DNA of 64,000 bases, taken from an uncultured Alphaproteobacteria bacterium. Its GTDB lineage: Bacteria > Pseudomonadota > Alphaproteobacteria > HIMB59 > GCA-002718135. The DNA lies in contig CACMJS010000001.1 of NCBI GenBank assembly GCA_902614085.1, forward strand, positions 1 to 64,000. The letters are read 5' to 3'. A program made the position numbers and the translations under genes. The notes below the pieces were generated by a model, which did no database searches, was not told where the DNA came from, and saw only the letters and a program-made list of their open reading frames with translations. This document shows, piece by piece, positions 25,449 through 35,079 of the stretch; the stretch's first letter is position 1, and each line of letters begins with the position of its first letter.

Positions 25449-26360
25449 ATGAAATTTGATTTTTTATCAGAGAGTGATCAGGCTTATTTTATACATAAAG
25501 CCTCAACTTTAGTTGAAGCTCTTCCATACATTCGAGAACATAGTGGTGATACCATTGTAATAAAATACGGTGGACATGCAATGGGAGATAAAAAACTGTC
25601 TGAGAGTTTTTCAAGAGATATTGGATTATTAAAAGAAGTAGGTGTGTCACCAATTATTATTCATGGTGGAGGACCTCAAATTGGCAAGAGACTTAAATCA
25701 AAAAATATATCAACACAATTTGTTGAAGGATTACGAGTTACTGATAAAGAAACAATTAAAGTAGTTGAGGAAGTTTTATCTAAAGATATCAATTCAGAAA
25801 TAGTCGAATCTATAAGTGCCTCTGGAGGAAAAGCGATAGGAGTATCTGGTAATGATAACTTAGTCACTGCAACTAAATTGAATGTGGAAATTAAAGATAG
25901 TGATTCAAATATTGAAAAGATAGTTGATATTGGTTTTGTTGGACAACCAATAAAATTAAACAAAGATATGCTAACTAACTTTATAAAAAATGGTCAAATA
26001 CCTGTCATATCTCCTTTAGGTAAGGATGAAAATAATTTTACATATAATATTAATGCTGACACTGTTGCGGGTTTTATAGCAGGTGAGTTACAGGCAAGTA
26101 AATTATTATTACTAACCGATGTACCTGGAATTTTAGACAAAGATGAAAAATTAATCTCATCAATAACTTTAGAAGAAGCTAAAAGTATTGCTAATAAAGA
26201 ATATATTTCTGGAGGTATGAAGCCGAAAATTAATACATGTATTGATGCAATGAAAAAAGGTGTTAAAAAATCTACTATTTTAGATGGAAGAATTCCTCAT
26301 TCAGTAATATTAGAGTTATTCACTGAACATGGAATTGGTACACAAATAACAAGTAATTAA
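25449..26360 (+). CDS. argB: Acetylglutamate kinase
   Basis: Second enzyme of arginine synthesis; phosphorylates N-acetylglutamate. Visible: IVIKYGGHAMGD near residue 36, IIHGGGPQIGKRL near 70, GLRVTDKET near 93, LTDVPGILDK near 225, and the C-terminal ISGGMKPKI near 260. Length 303 aa is normal and the N-terminal helix (about residues 1-30) is that of the hexameric, arginine-inhibited type. It ends one base before the HAD gene. Confidence 0.96.
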   Translation: MKFDFLSESDQAYFIHKASTLVEALPYIREHSGDTIVIKYGGHAMGDKKLSESFSRDIGLLKEVGVSPIIIHGGGPQIGKRLKSKNISTQFVEGLRVTDKETIKVVEEVLSKDINSEIVESISASGGKAIGVSGNDNLVTATKLNVEIKDSDSNIEKIVDIGFVGQPIKLNKDMLTNFIKNGQIPVISPLGKDENNFTYNINADTVAGFIAGELQASKLLLLTDVPGILDKDEKLISSITLEEAKSIANKEYISGGMKPKINTCIDAMKKGVKKSTILDGRIPHSVILELFTEHGIGTQITSN

Positions 26361-27035
26361 ATGAGCTTTAAAGATAACATCAATACCTGGATATTTGATC
26401 TAGACAACACACTTTACTCTGCAGACAGTGGAATTTTTCAGCAAGTACATAAGTTAATGGGTGAATTTGTAGCTAAAAATTTAAATATGGAATTAGCTGA
26501 AGCAAAAAAACTACAAGCAAAATATTACAAGCAACATGGCACAACTCTAAGAGGTATGATGGATAACCATGGCGTAGATCCTGATTATTTTTTAGAAGAA
26601 GTTCATAAGTTAGATTACTCAATTGTTGGTCCAAATCAAAATCTTAATGATGAATTATATAAACTTGAGGGAAGAAAAATTATTTATACAAATGCAAATA
26701 AGCAACATGTCTTAGATGTATTAGAAAAAATAAATCTAACAAATTTTTTTGATGAAATATATGATATTAAAATGGCTGATTATATTCCTAAGCCAGAAAT
26801 TTCTCCCTATGAAAAAATTATCGACTTATTTAATATCGAACCAAATAAATCAGCAATGTTTGATGATATCGCAAAGAATTTAGTTCCAGCAAAAAAAGTT
26901 GGTTTTACACCTGTCTGGGTTGATGCTGGTTATGAGAATTTTTCTGATGATATTGAAGCATCTAAAGAATATTTAGATTTTCAAACAAGAGATTTGAGTT
27001 TATTTTTAAAAGATGTAAATGAGGGTAAAATATGA
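26361..27035 (+). CDS. HAD-superfamily pyrimidine 5'-nucleotidase-like protein
   Basis: 224-aa HAD hydrolase of the yeast Sdt1 / pyrimidine 5'-nucleotidase group. Motif I is FDLDNTLYS (about residues 13-21), motif [13 protein letters not shown] near 112, motif III around [10 protein letters not shown] near 150 and motif [18 protein letters not shown] near 172. It removes phosphate from pyrimidine mononucleotides in known members; substrate here is inferred. It overlaps dapD by four bases; argB-HAD-dapD is the usual alphaproteobacterial order. Confidence 0.88.
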   Translation: MSFKDNINTWIFDLDNTLYSADSGIFQQVHKLMGEFVAKNLNMELAEAKKLQAKYYKQHGTTLRGMMDNHGVDPDYFLEEVHKLDYSIVGPNQNLNDELYKLEGRKIIYTNANKQHVLDVLEKINLTNFFDEIYDIKMADYIPKPEISPYEKIIDLFNIEPNKSAMFDDIAKNLVPAKKVGFTPVWVDAGYENFSDDIEASKEYLDFQTRDLSLFLKDVNEGKI

Positions 27036-27856
27036 GTGATCTCGAAAAAATTATAAATGATGCCTTTGAGGAGAGAGATAATATTAATGTCAATACTGTT
27101 GGTGATATTAGAAATGCAGTAGATGAAACTTTAAACAAACTTGATAGTGGAAGCTTAAGGGTTTGTGAAAAAATTAATAATGAATGGCAAGTTAATCAAT
27201 GGATTAAAAAGGCAATTCTTTTAAGTTTCAGATTAAATGATAATGAAATCATTAAAGCATCGCATGCCACTTGGTTTGACAAAGTAGAAAGTAAAACTGC
27301 AAATTGGACTAAAGATGATCATCTGAAAGCAGGATTTCGATATGTACCAGACGCTGTTGTAAGAAAATCTGCATTTATTGCTAAAGGTGTTGTTTTAATG
27401 CCTTCTTTTGTAAATCTTGGTGCATATGTTGACGAAGGAACAATGATTGATACTTGGGCAACAGTTGGCTCATGTGCGCAAATAGGTAAAAACTGTCATA
27501 TTTCTGGAGGCGCTGGTATTGGCGGTGTACTTGAGCCTCTTCAAGCAAATCCTGTGATTATTGAAGACAATTGTTTTATTGGAGCTAGAAGTGAAGTGGC
27601 TGAAGGTGTTATTGTTGGTGAAGGTGCGGTTTTATCAATGGGTGTATTTATTGGAGCATCTACAAAAATAGTCGATCGATCAACTGGGGAAATTCATATG
27701 GGAAAAGTTCCAGCGTATTCAGTTGTGGTACCAGGTACATTACCAGGAAAAAAAGAAGGAGATATTAATCCTTCTTTATACTGTGCAGTTATTGTTAAAA
27801 GAGTTGATGAAAAAACTAGAAGCAAAACATCAATCAATGATCTTTTAAGAGATTAA
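27032..27856 (+). CDS. dapD: Tetrahydrodipicolinate N-succinyltransferase
   Basis: Succinylates tetrahydrodipicolinate in the lysine / diaminopimelate pathway. The C-terminal half is a left-handed beta helix of hexapeptide repeats: [47 protein letters not shown], then [16 protein letters not shown] and [21 protein letters not shown]. Length 274 aa matches family. It overlaps the HAD gene by four bases and dapE by one. Confidence 0.97.
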   Translation: MSDLEKIINDAFEERDNINVNTVGDIRNAVDETLNKLDSGSLRVCEKINNEWQVNQWIKKAILLSFRLNDNEIIKASHATWFDKVESKTANWTKDDHLKAGFRYVPDAVVRKSAFIAKGVVLMPSFVNLGAYVDEGTMIDTWATVGSCAQIGKNCHISGGAGIGGVLEPLQANPVIIEDNCFIGARSEVAEGVIVGEGAVLSMGVFIGASTKIVDRSTGEIHMGKVPAYSVVVPGTLPGKKEGDINPSLYCAVIVKRVDEKTRSKTSINDLLRD

Positions 27857-29034
27857 TGTCAGAAATTAATTTTGATCCAGTTACTCTTACACAATCTTTA
27901 GTTAAATGTGCAAGTGTAACTCCAAAAGATGAGGGCGCTTTAACAGTCGTTGAAAATCATCTCAGTGCTATAGGATGTGACTGTCATCAATTAACTTTCT
28001 CTGGAAACAATTCTTATGAAGTAAAAAATTTATTTGCAACAGTAGGAAATGAAGGAAAACATTTTGCTTATGCTGGTCATACAGATGTAGTTCCTGTAGG
28101 TAATGAAAGTTCATGGAAATACCCTCCTTTTTCTGCACAAATAGATGGAGGCAAACTTTATGGAAGAGGTAGCGAAGATATGAAAAGCAGTGTTGCTTGT
28201 TTCATTAGTGCCGCTAAAAGATTTGTAGATAAATATAAAAATTTTCCAGGAAAGATTTCCTTTATTATTACAGGTGATGAAGAAAGAGATTCTGTAAACG
28301 GCACACCAAGAATTCTAGAATGGGCAAGTAAACAAAATTATAAATTTGATCATTGTCTTGTTGGTGAACCAACTTCTAAAAATGAGGTCGGCGATAAAGT
28401 AAAAATTGGAAGAAGAGGATCAGTTAGTTTCTTTTTTCAGGTTAAAGGTATTCAAGGACATACGGCGAATTCTCATTTAGCTGAAAATTCTTCACATCAC
28501 TTAGTGAATTTATTAAATAGTATATTAGAAGAGCCGCTAGATGAAGGTAATGAAAATTTTTTACCAACATCAGTGCAAATCGCTACTATTGATATTGGCA
28601 ATCCTGTTCAAAACGTAATTCCAGAATTAGCTAAAGCAACAGTCAATATTAGATTTAATGATATGCACTCATCTGACTCACTTATAAAATGGATTGATAA
28701 TAAAATAGAAAAGATTTTCTCTAAACTAGAAAACGCTAGTTGTACTTATACATATGATGCAACAGCTGAGTCATTTTTGAATAAAGCTGGTGATTTATAT
28801 AATATTATTTCAAAATCAATTTCTGATGTCACAGGAAGAAATAGCTCACCTGAGCAAGCAACTGATGGCGGTACTTCTGATGCAAGATATATAAAGAACT
28901 ATTGTGAAGTAGTAGAGTTAGGTCTTAGAAATCAAACTCTTCATAAAGTAGATGAATTTGTTTTTGTTGAAGATATTATAAAATTAGAAAGTATTTATTT
29001 TAGAATTTTAGAAAATTATTTTGATGTCAATTAA
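27856..29034 (+). CDS. dapE: Succinyl-diaminopimelate desuccinylase
   Basis: Dinuclear zinc M20 amidohydrolase that removes succinate from N-succinyl-LL-diaminopimelate. Visible: FAYAGHTDVVPVG with the first metal His (about residue 74), YGRGSEDMKSSVA with the bridging Asp, and ITGDEERDSVNGT with the catalytic Glu pair. IQGHTANSHLAENS marks the lid domain and GGTSDARYI the C-terminal ligand region. Length 392 aa. It starts one base inside dapD and its stop overlaps the convergent dehydrogenase stop by four bases. Confidence 0.95.
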   Translation: MSEINFDPVTLTQSLVKCASVTPKDEGALTVVENHLSAIGCDCHQLTFSGNNSYEVKNLFATVGNEGKHFAYAGHTDVVPVGNESSWKYPPFSAQIDGGKLYGRGSEDMKSSVACFISAAKRFVDKYKNFPGKISFIITGDEERDSVNGTPRILEWASKQNYKFDHCLVGEPTSKNEVGDKVKIGRRGSVSFFFQVKGIQGHTANSHLAENSSHHLVNLLNSILEEPLDEGNENFLPTSVQIATIDIGNPVQNVIPELAKATVNIRFNDMHSSDSLIKWIDNKIEKIFSKLENASCTYTYDATAESFLNKAGDLYNIISKSISDVTGRNSSPEQATDGGTSDARYIKNYCEVVELGLRNQTLHKVDEFVFVEDIIKLESIYFRILENYFDVN

Positions 29035-29963
29035 TATCCGTCGGATGGATTAACATCTGATTTTAATTTTTCCTTTTTTCTTAGTTTTTTATATTTGGAG
29101 TACATATATTTAACAGATGGCTCTATAGCTGTTACACCTGCCACATGTGGAGTAATTGTTACATTTGGCAATCTCCAAAATTGACTACTTGATTTTAAAG
29201 GTTCATTTTTAAAGACATCCAAATAAGCATAAAAATTTTTGTTTTTCTTTAAATGATTCAGAAGGTCTTTCTCTTCAATTGCATTTCCTCTACCTATATT
29301 TATTAAACAAGAATTTTTTTTCATATTCTTTAAAAACTTTTTATCTATTATATTATTTGTTTGAGTTGTTGATGGTAGAATAGAAATGATAACATCAGAG
29401 CTTTTGATAAAACTAGTGATATTTTTACCTGTATATATTTTTACATTTTTTACTTTTGCTCGATTTTTTTTATATGCAATAACATTATAATTTAATTTGT
29501 TTAGTAATTTTGCGATATGATTACCAAGAAAGCCTAGACCTAAAATACCTACTGTTAAATTTTTATTATCAATTGGTGTCCTTTCTCCAGACCAGTATTT
29601 TTTGATTTGAGAATTTTGAAAAATTTTAAAATTTAATTGATAATTTAGTATTTGAGCTAGAGAATAATTGGCAATTCTCCCCCCCATTTCTTCATCTTTT
29701 ATTCTGATAATGGGAATTTTTTTATTATAATTTTTAAGTTTTAGAATATGATCTACTCCAGCTCCCATAGAGAAAATAACTTGGAGATTTTTTAGTCTTG
29801 AAAGAGTATTATCTGGTAGATTCCATATAATTGCACAATTTACATCATTAAAATTTTTATAATCTTTAATTGAAATTATTTTTTCATTTTTAAAATATTT
29901 TTTTATTGTTTTTTTCCAAACATCAATTTTATCAAAAGTTGTGTTATGAAATAAAATAGTCAT
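29031..29963 (-). CDS. GhrA-type 2-hydroxyacid dehydrogenase
   Basis: 310-aa NAD(P)-dependent D-isomer-specific 2-hydroxyacid dehydrogenase of the glyoxylate/hydroxypyruvate reductase A branch. The Rossmann motif is GILGLGFLGNHIAK near residue 140; the catalytic Arg is in INIGRGNAIEE, the Glu in VFKNEPLKSS and the His in ITPHVAGVTAI. The second half is canonical; the N-terminal substrate domain is diverged. It overlaps the downstream-in-window glycosyltransferase gene by four bases and is probably co-transcribed with it. Substrate is inferred. Confidence 0.88.
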   Translation of the reverse strand: MTILFHNTTFDKIDVWKKTIKKYFKNEKIISIKDYKNFNDVNCAIIWNLPDNTLSRLKNLQVIFSMGAGVDHILKLKNYNKKIPIIRIKDEEMGGRIANYSLAQILNYQLNFKIFQNSQIKKYWSGERTPIDNKNLTVGILGLGFLGNHIAKLLNKLNYNVIAYKKNRAKVKNVKIYTGKNITSFIKSSDVIISILPSTTQTNNIIDKKFLKNMKKNSCLINIGRGNAIEEKDLLNHLKKNKNFYAYLDVFKNEPLKSSSQFWRLPNVTITPHVAGVTAIEPSVKYMYSKYKKLRKKEKLKSDVNPSDGY

Positions 29964-31063
29964 TGAATATCATCTATTAACTTATTGTATTTGACTACTT
30001 GTTTTTTCCAGATTAATTCATTTTCTGCTCTATTTTTTGCATTTTGTCCTAATTCAATTGTATTTTGTTTGTTCTCAACTAAATTCTTAATTGATTCATC
30101 TAATTCATTAAAATTATTAATAATTAAACCTGTTTTATTATGCAATACAGCTTCAGGAGTACCTCCAACATTTGAGGCAATTGAAGGAATTCCATATTGT
30201 GCCGCTTCAATATATGCGATTCCAAAACCTTCAATAGAATTTGCATGAGTTTCATCTATTGTCGGCATGATCATAATATCAGTCTTAGAAAAAATGAATT
30301 TTTTTTGATTTTCATTTATTGTTCCAACTAACTTCACATTTGATTCTAGATTATAATTTTTTATTTCTTTCTTTATATTCTCTAACTGATCACCTTCACC
30401 AGCAATTATATATTGAATATTTGGATAAATTTTTTTTAAATTAAAAATAGATTTAAGAATATACGAATGTCCTTTTCTTTTTTCTAGTCTGGCAAGAGTA
30501 AGCAACGTTGGATAACTATCATCTAAATCTATTGCTTGTTCTATAATATTTTTAGTAGATTTTACACCTGGATAGATAACCTCAATTTTTTTAAAGTTTT
30601 CACTTATTTTTGAAAGTAAATTTTTAGTATATAATGAATTGACCACTAATGCGTTTGCTAATTCCAAAACTTTTTTTATTCGTTTATGATGATTATCGTT
30701 TTTGATTATTATTTCGTTTCCATGAACAAGACTAATAATTGGGATTTTTTTTTCTTTTAAAAAATTAATTGGTAACTCAAGACTTTTCCAGCTATCAGTG
30801 ATGACTGTTTCAATATTATTTGAAGAACATATATTTTTAAGTTGATTAAATTTTTTTCTTTTTCTTAAAAATTTTAAACCCTTAAATCTTAATATTGAAA
30901 AATTTTTATTGTTTTTATCAAATTCCAAATCTTTAGCACTGTCTTGTTGATCAGCTAAGACCTTTACATCGTGTTTGAGACTTAAATTTAATGCTAAGTC
31001 ATACATCAATGTTTCAATTCCCCCTACTCTAGATGGAAAGCATTGTGTTAAAATAATTATCAT
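29960..31063 (-). CDS. Glycosyltransferase family 4
   Basis: 367-aa GT-B retaining glycosyltransferase. Visible: FPSRVGGIETLMYDLALNLS near residue 9 (sugar acceptor side), LVHGNEIIIK near 112, LARLEKRKGHSYILKSI near 190 and the E-x7-E signature in EGFGIAYIEAAQYGIPSIASNVGGTPE near 275. The donor and acceptor cannot be assigned; a role in LPS or exopolysaccharide or glycolipid synthesis is likely. It has no nearby capsule genes. Its upstream region (31064-31266) is 203 bases and also faces the 58-aa gene. Confidence 0.9.
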   Translation of the reverse strand: MIIILTQCFPSRVGGIETLMYDLALNLSLKHDVKVLADQQDSAKDLEFDKNNKNFSILRFKGLKFLRKRKKFNQLKNICSSNNIETVITDSWKSLELPINFLKEKKIPIISLVHGNEIIIKNDNHHKRIKKVLELANALVVNSLYTKNLLSKISENFKKIEVIYPGVKSTKNIIEQAIDLDDSYPTLLTLARLEKRKGHSYILKSIFNLKKIYPNIQYIIAGEGDQLENIKKEIKNYNLESNVKLVGTINENQKKFIFSKTDIMIMPTIDETHANSIEGFGIAYIEAAQYGIPSIASNVGGTPEAVLHNKTGLIINNFNELDESIKNLVENKQNTIELGQNAKNRAENELIWKKQVVKYNKLIDDIQ

Positions 31064-31190
31064 TGAAAGTTAAAATATTTTAAAATTTATGAAGTATTAA
31101 TTTACAAAGTCAATCAGGAACAATTAATTTTAAACATTATTAGAAAATTTAAGTACATCTAAATTTTTAATATATTTATATATGCATTTT

Positions 31191-31219
31191 TTGCATATTA
31201 AAATTCATATTTTTATACT
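31191..31219 (+). promoter_or_regulatory. Promoter candidate for the 58-aa gene
   Basis: TTGCAT (31191-31196) and TATACT (31214-31219) are separated by exactly 17 bases, a good sigma-70 fit, 48 bases before the ATG at 31267. The rest of the stretch 31064-31190 is AT-rich and shows no other clear element; it must also hold the promoter of the divergent GT4 gene. Motif match only. Confidence 0.6.
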
Positions 31220-31266
31220 TTGATTGCATAGAATAATTACTATTTTGTTATTGAAAGGAATAAATA

Positions 31267-31443
31267 ATGATTAATGTTTTTAATTTTTTTAATAAAGTTT
31301 ACGAGGATTTAAGTGACAAAAACTACAATTATGATGAGGATTTAGTAAAATATTTCAAATCTGAATATGGAAAAGAGTGGAAAATTGAATTAGACAAGCA
31401 TCTTCTCAAAACTGAATTTGATATTAATAAGAAAGCCGCATAA
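31267..31443 (+). CDS. Uncharacterised 58-aa acidic small protein
   Basis: 58-codon gene that I do not recognise. It has a strong Shine-Dalgarno (GAAAGGAA, about 6 bases before ATG), a well-spaced sigma-70-like promoter and a hairpin terminator overlapping its stop codon, so expression of a monocistronic small mRNA is well supported. The product starts with a hydrophobic stretch (MINVFNFFNKVYEDL) and continues charged and acidic, with KYFKSEYGKEWKIELDKHLL. No Cys, no signal peptide with cleavage site and no full membrane segment are seen. Confidence 0.75.
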   Translation: MINVFNFFNKVYEDLSDKNYNYDEDLVKYFKSEYGKEWKIELDKHLLKTEFDINKKAA

Positions 31444-31454
31444 TCGGCGGCTTT
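31432..31454. terminator. Bidirectional intrinsic terminator
   Basis: Stem AAAGCCGC (31432-31439) pairs with GCGGCTTT (31447-31454) around a seven-base loop. It overlaps the 58-aa gene's stop codon and lies three bases past the pepP stop on the other strand. U-rich stretches follow on both strands, modestly. It is one of the few GC-rich hairpins in the window and likely ends both transcripts. Confidence 0.8.
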
Positions 31455-31456
31455 AG

Positions 31457-33220
31457 TTAAACTTCAGAAGTTACCTTTTTAAGCCAATCTTTCTCTTTAT
31501 TTTCAAGGTACATCTCCAATGTATCATACACCTTTTTATGATATGTATTTAACCAATGTTTTTCAATTTGATCGAGCATAGTACTGTCAATGAGATCCAA
31601 ATCTATTGGACACCATGAAATGTTTTCAAAGTATAATTTTTTATTATTATTCTCTTTTATCACGACTAAATTTTCTGTTCTTATGCCATATTCATTTTCT
31701 TTATAGTATCCAGGTTCATTGGATAAAATCATTCCCGGAAGCAACTCAACGCTATCAAACATTGATTTTTTTGCAATACGTTGTGGGGCTTCATGTACAC
31801 TCAAAAAACTTCCTATACCGTGACCTGTCCCATGATCATAATCTAAATTAATTTCTTGCAGACTTTTTCTTGCTAGATAATCAATATCAGTTCCTTTTGT
31901 TCCCTTTTCAAAAACATGATTTGATAAGGCAATATGACCTTTAAGAACTCTCGTAAATCTATCTTTTTGTTCTGTTGTTGCTTCACCTAAAATTATAGTT
32001 CTTGTTATATCGGTTGTACCATCAAAATATTGCCCTCCTGAGTCAACAAGGTAAATATTATTATCTGAGAAAGATGATTTTCCTTTTTCACTAACACGGT
32101 AATGAGGAAGGGCTGCATTTTTATCAATTGCTGATATTGTATCAAAGGATAGAGAATGAAATAATTCATTTTTTCTTCGCAGATTTTCTAAATGATTTGC
32201 AACACTTATTTCATCATTTGATTTAGGATCCATGATATTTTTTAACCAATAAATATATTTGGTAATACTAACACCATCTCTTATATGTGCTTTTTTAGCC
32301 CCATCTAGTTCAGTTTCATTTTTGATAGCTTTTAACAAAATACATGGATTTGATAAATTTTTAGAATTTATTTTTTGTTTTCTTAAAAGATCTAAAAAAT
32401 AATAAGTGGTGGAATTAAAATCTAAACCAATTGATTCAGATGAATTAATGTTATTAAAAATTGATCCGATATTTTCAATATTATTAATATTTATTAGTGT
32501 TTGGATTTCTTTTTTTAGAATTTCTGGCATTGAAGACTCTTTAATATACAATGAGTGTTTATTATTTTTTGAAATAAGAAGATAAGAATAAAGCAGCGGT
32601 GTATACTTAATATCATCTGCTCTTAAATTTAATAGCCAAGCAATATTATCAAGCCCAGAAACAAAGTAATGATCAATTTCATTTTGATCTAAAAATTTTT
32701 TTAAAATATCTAATTTTTCACTTCTGCCCTGACCAGCAAAACTTGTTGGGTGATCAAATATATCTGTATACTGAGTTTTTGGTTGATTCTCCCATATTAA
32801 ATCAACAAAATTTTTATCTATTAGTTGGAGTTGAGATGTTGAATTCTCTAACATTTTTTCCACTTTTTCTATTTCTATAATTGAATGAAGAGTTGGATCT
32901 AATGCAATTTTATATTCTGCTTCTAATAAAATTTTTTTTAAATCTGTCCAAAAGCTATTTAAATGTTTTGGCTGAATTTCTTTGGCATTAATTTGAGTAT
33001 TCGCTTGAAAAGTATATCGTCCATCAACATACAAGAAGGCATCCGTTGGCGTTATAATTGCTCTTCCTGCTGAACCAGAAAAATTTGTTATAAAATTTAA
33101 TCTTTCTGCATTTGGGGAAATATACTCATTTAAAAATTCATCACTTCTATTAATGACAAAAATATCGATATCTTTTTCTTTTAATAGATTTTGTAATTTT
33201 TTTAAATTTGATTGGTTCAT
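31457..33220 (-). CDS. pepP: Xaa-Pro aminopeptidase (M24B, long form)
   Basis: 587-aa three-domain aminopeptidase P of the long eukaryote-like/alphaproteobacterial form, which removes N-terminal residues before proline. Two creatinase-type N-terminal domains (SNLKKLQNLLKEKDIDIFVI, then FDHPTSFAGQGRSEKLDIL) precede the M24 domain. Metal ligands are visible in LVDSGGQYFDGTTDITRTI (two Asp), HGTGHGIGSFLSVHEAP (His) and LSNEPGYYKENEYGIRTENL (Glu, Glu). It overlaps the ilvA-like gene by one base (TAATG). Confidence 0.94.
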   Translation of the reverse strand: MNQSNLKKLQNLLKEKDIDIFVINRSDEFLNEYISPNAERLNFITNFSGSAGRAIITPTDAFLYVDGRYTFQANTQINAKEIQPKHLNSFWTDLKKILLEAEYKIALDPTLHSIIEIEKVEKMLENSTSQLQLIDKNFVDLIWENQPKTQYTDIFDHPTSFAGQGRSEKLDILKKFLDQNEIDHYFVSGLDNIAWLLNLRADDIKYTPLLYSYLLISKNNKHSLYIKESSMPEILKKEIQTLININNIENIGSIFNNINSSESIGLDFNSTTYYFLDLLRKQKINSKNLSNPCILLKAIKNETELDGAKKAHIRDGVSITKYIYWLKNIMDPKSNDEISVANHLENLRRKNELFHSLSFDTISAIDKNAALPHYRVSEKGKSSFSDNNIYLVDSGGQYFDGTTDITRTIILGEATTEQKDRFTRVLKGHIALSNHVFEKGTKGTDIDYLARKSLQEINLDYDHGTGHGIGSFLSVHEAPQRIAKKSMFDSVELLPGMILSNEPGYYKENEYGIRTENLVVIKENNNKKLYFENISWCPIDLDLIDSTMLDQIEKHWLNTYHKKVYDTLEMYLENKEKDWLKKVTSEV

Positions 33221-34185
33221 TATAACATGTTAAATAAACTTAAATCGATATTACCACCAGAAATCATAACTATAATTTTCTTATTTTTAACATCAATTTT
33301 ATTATTTAATACTGCTGCAGCTGCAACTGCTCCTCCTGGCTCCACAACTATTTTAAGTTGTTCAGCTAGTAAAATTATTGTCTTTTTTACTTCTTCATCA
33401 GAAACACTTAATCCTCCTTCAAGATTATTTGAATTAATTTGAAAAGTTATATTACCAGGTTGTGGTGCCAATAGTGCATCACAAAAAGATTTAGCATTTT
33501 TTTTATTTTCTATAAGTTTACCAGCTTCTAAAGATCTTTTTGTGTCATCAAATTCATCGGGCTCCACAGAGTATGATTTTATATTTGGATAAATATGTTT
33601 TAGGTAAGTTGATGTTCCTGCAATAAGACCACCACCTCCACAACAACATAAATAAAGATCAGGTTCAATTGATTGCTCTTTCAAATCATTTACAATTTCA
33701 ATAGCTGCAGTTCCTTGACCTGCAATTATATCTTCATCATCATAGGGTTTTATAAGAGCTCTATTATCTTTCTTTTGAATTTCAATTCCTATCTCTTCTC
33801 TATTTTGAAAATAAGCATCATATAATATAACTTCTGCTCCATAATTTTTTGTGTTTTCTATTTTTATTTCAGGTGCAGTTTTAGGCATTATTATCTTTGC
33901 ACTAATGCTATTAATCATAGATGCATAAGCAACAGCTTGTGCATGATTACCTGATGAATATGCCACTACGCCTGAGTCTTTTACATTTTCTATTAATTTT
34001 GTAATTTTATGTGTAGCTCCTCGTAGTTTAAATGATCCAGTATTTTGTAAATTTTCAAGTTTAAAATAAATTTTTGCTTCTAGAAGATTATTTATATAAT
34101 CATTAGTTACTAAAGGAGTTTTTGTTACCTTTTGTTTGATTAATTTGTAAGCATTATCAACATTTAAATAGCTAAAATCAGTCAT
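33220..34185 (-). CDS. Threonine/serine dehydratase (PLP fold type II)
   Basis: 321-aa PLP enzyme of the threonine ammonia-lyase family, catabolic-size with no C-terminal ACT domain. The PLP Lys is in TGSFKLRGATHKI near residue 54; SSGNHAQAVAYAS near 82 and CCCGGGGLIAGTS near 180 form the phosphate cradle, and VEPGGAVAAAAVL is near 290. SSGNHAQAVA resembles the serine-racemase branch, so serine racemase/dehydratase is an alternative. Likely made with pepP. Confidence 0.85.
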   Translation of the reverse strand: MTDFSYLNVDNAYKLIKQKVTKTPLVTNDYINNLLEAKIYFKLENLQNTGSFKLRGATHKITKLIENVKDSGVVAYSSGNHAQAVAYASMINSISAKIIMPKTAPEIKIENTKNYGAEVILYDAYFQNREEIGIEIQKKDNRALIKPYDDEDIIAGQGTAAIEIVNDLKEQSIEPDLYLCCCGGGGLIAGTSTYLKHIYPNIKSYSVEPDEFDDTKRSLEAGKLIENKKNAKSFCDALLAPQPGNITFQINSNNLEGGLSVSDEEVKKTIILLAEQLKIVVEPGGAVAAAAVLNNKIDVKNKKIIVMISGGNIDLSLFNML

Positions 34186-34234
34186 AATTTTAAAGTTTTA
34201 CATCGTTTTAATGGAATAAACTAAAAAAAAATAT

Positions 34235-34519
34235 ATGTATATTATCATGGAACAGAACAAAGTAACTTCGCCTTGCATTAGCGTATGCAAAACTGACCCA
34301 ATCTCAGGGTATTGCTACGGCTGTGGAAGAACTAATGAAGAGAAAGATATTTGGAAAGATGAAAATACCTCAAATGAATGGAAACAAAATAATTTATTTG
34401 AACTAAAATCTAGATTATCAGATTGGCAGTTAGAGGCATTTGAAGAATCTTATAAATCTAAGGTTGAAACAGGTTTATCTCTTATTAAGAAAAAATTAAC
34501 AGAAAATCGTAAAAATTGA
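34235..34519 (+). CDS. DUF1289 domain protein
   Basis: 94-aa protein with an N-terminal DUF1289 domain: SPCISVCKTDPISGYCYGCGRTNEE has four Cys in the family's PCxxVCxxD...GxCxGCxRT spacing, a likely zinc site. The DUF1289 domain has no known function. The remaining half is helical and charged. The first ATG (34235) is used; ATG at 34247 (MEQNKVTSPC) is equally credible. It is 49 bases from the divergent dehydratase. The stop overlaps the TTG start of the CIA30 gene. Confidence 0.85.
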   Translation: MYIIMEQNKVTSPCISVCKTDPISGYCYGCGRTNEEKDIWKDENTSNEWKQNNLFELKSRLSDWQLEAFEESYKSKVETGLSLIKKKLTENRKN

Positions 34520-35079
34520 AAAGTTTAATAATTTTTATTTTTATTTTATTTTTTTCATTCAATCTTCAATCTCAAAATAAAATGATACTTGATAACTTAG
34601 AAACACCTGGAATTTCTTCTCAAGGTCAAAATTGGGCTTTTTTTACTGATGGAGTGATGGGTGGGTTGTCGCAAGGTAAAGCGATCATATCAAAAGTTAA
34701 TGATGTTAATTGTTATCATATGACAGGAGATGTCACGACTGAAAATAACGGTGGCTTTATTCAAATAAGAAATCAATTAAAACCTTCAATATCAACAGAA
34801 GAGTTTGAGGGTGTTTATTTTAAAGTGTTTGGTAATGATGAAGAGTATTCAATTCATGTAAGAACCGCTCTGACGATGGCTCCATGGCAATATTATAAGT
34901 ATAGTTTTAAAACTAATTCTGAGTGGACAGTAATAAAAGCACCCTTTAGTGAATTTAAAAAATCAAATGCATATCAACCTAAAAAATTAGTTGGTCAGAA
35001 TATCAAAACATTAGGTCTAGTTGCCGGATTTAAAGATTTTCAAGCAGATATTTGTTTATCAGAGATTGGCTTTTATTAA
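34516..35079 (+). CDS. CIA30-family exported protein
   Basis: 187-aa protein of the CIA30 / galactose-binding-like family, named for a mitochondrial complex I assembly factor; bacterial roles are unclear. A hydrophobic signal peptide (about residues 1-19) precedes NWAFFTDGVMGGLSQGKA near residue 38, GGFIQIRNQL and GVYFKVFGNDEEYSIHVRT near 90, and LGLVAGFKDFQADICLSEI at the end. It starts with TTG at 34516, within the DUF1289 stop (TTGA overlap); no better start gives an intact signal peptide. Likely periplasmic. Confidence 0.85.
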   Translation: MKSLIIFIFILFFSFNLQSQNKMILDNLETPGISSQGQNWAFFTDGVMGGLSQGKAIISKVNDVNCYHMTGDVTTENNGGFIQIRNQLKPSISTEEFEGVYFKVFGNDEEYSIHVRTALTMAPWQYYKYSFKTNSEWTVIKAPFSEFKKSNAYQPKKLVGQNIKTLGLVAGFKDFQADICLSEIGFY

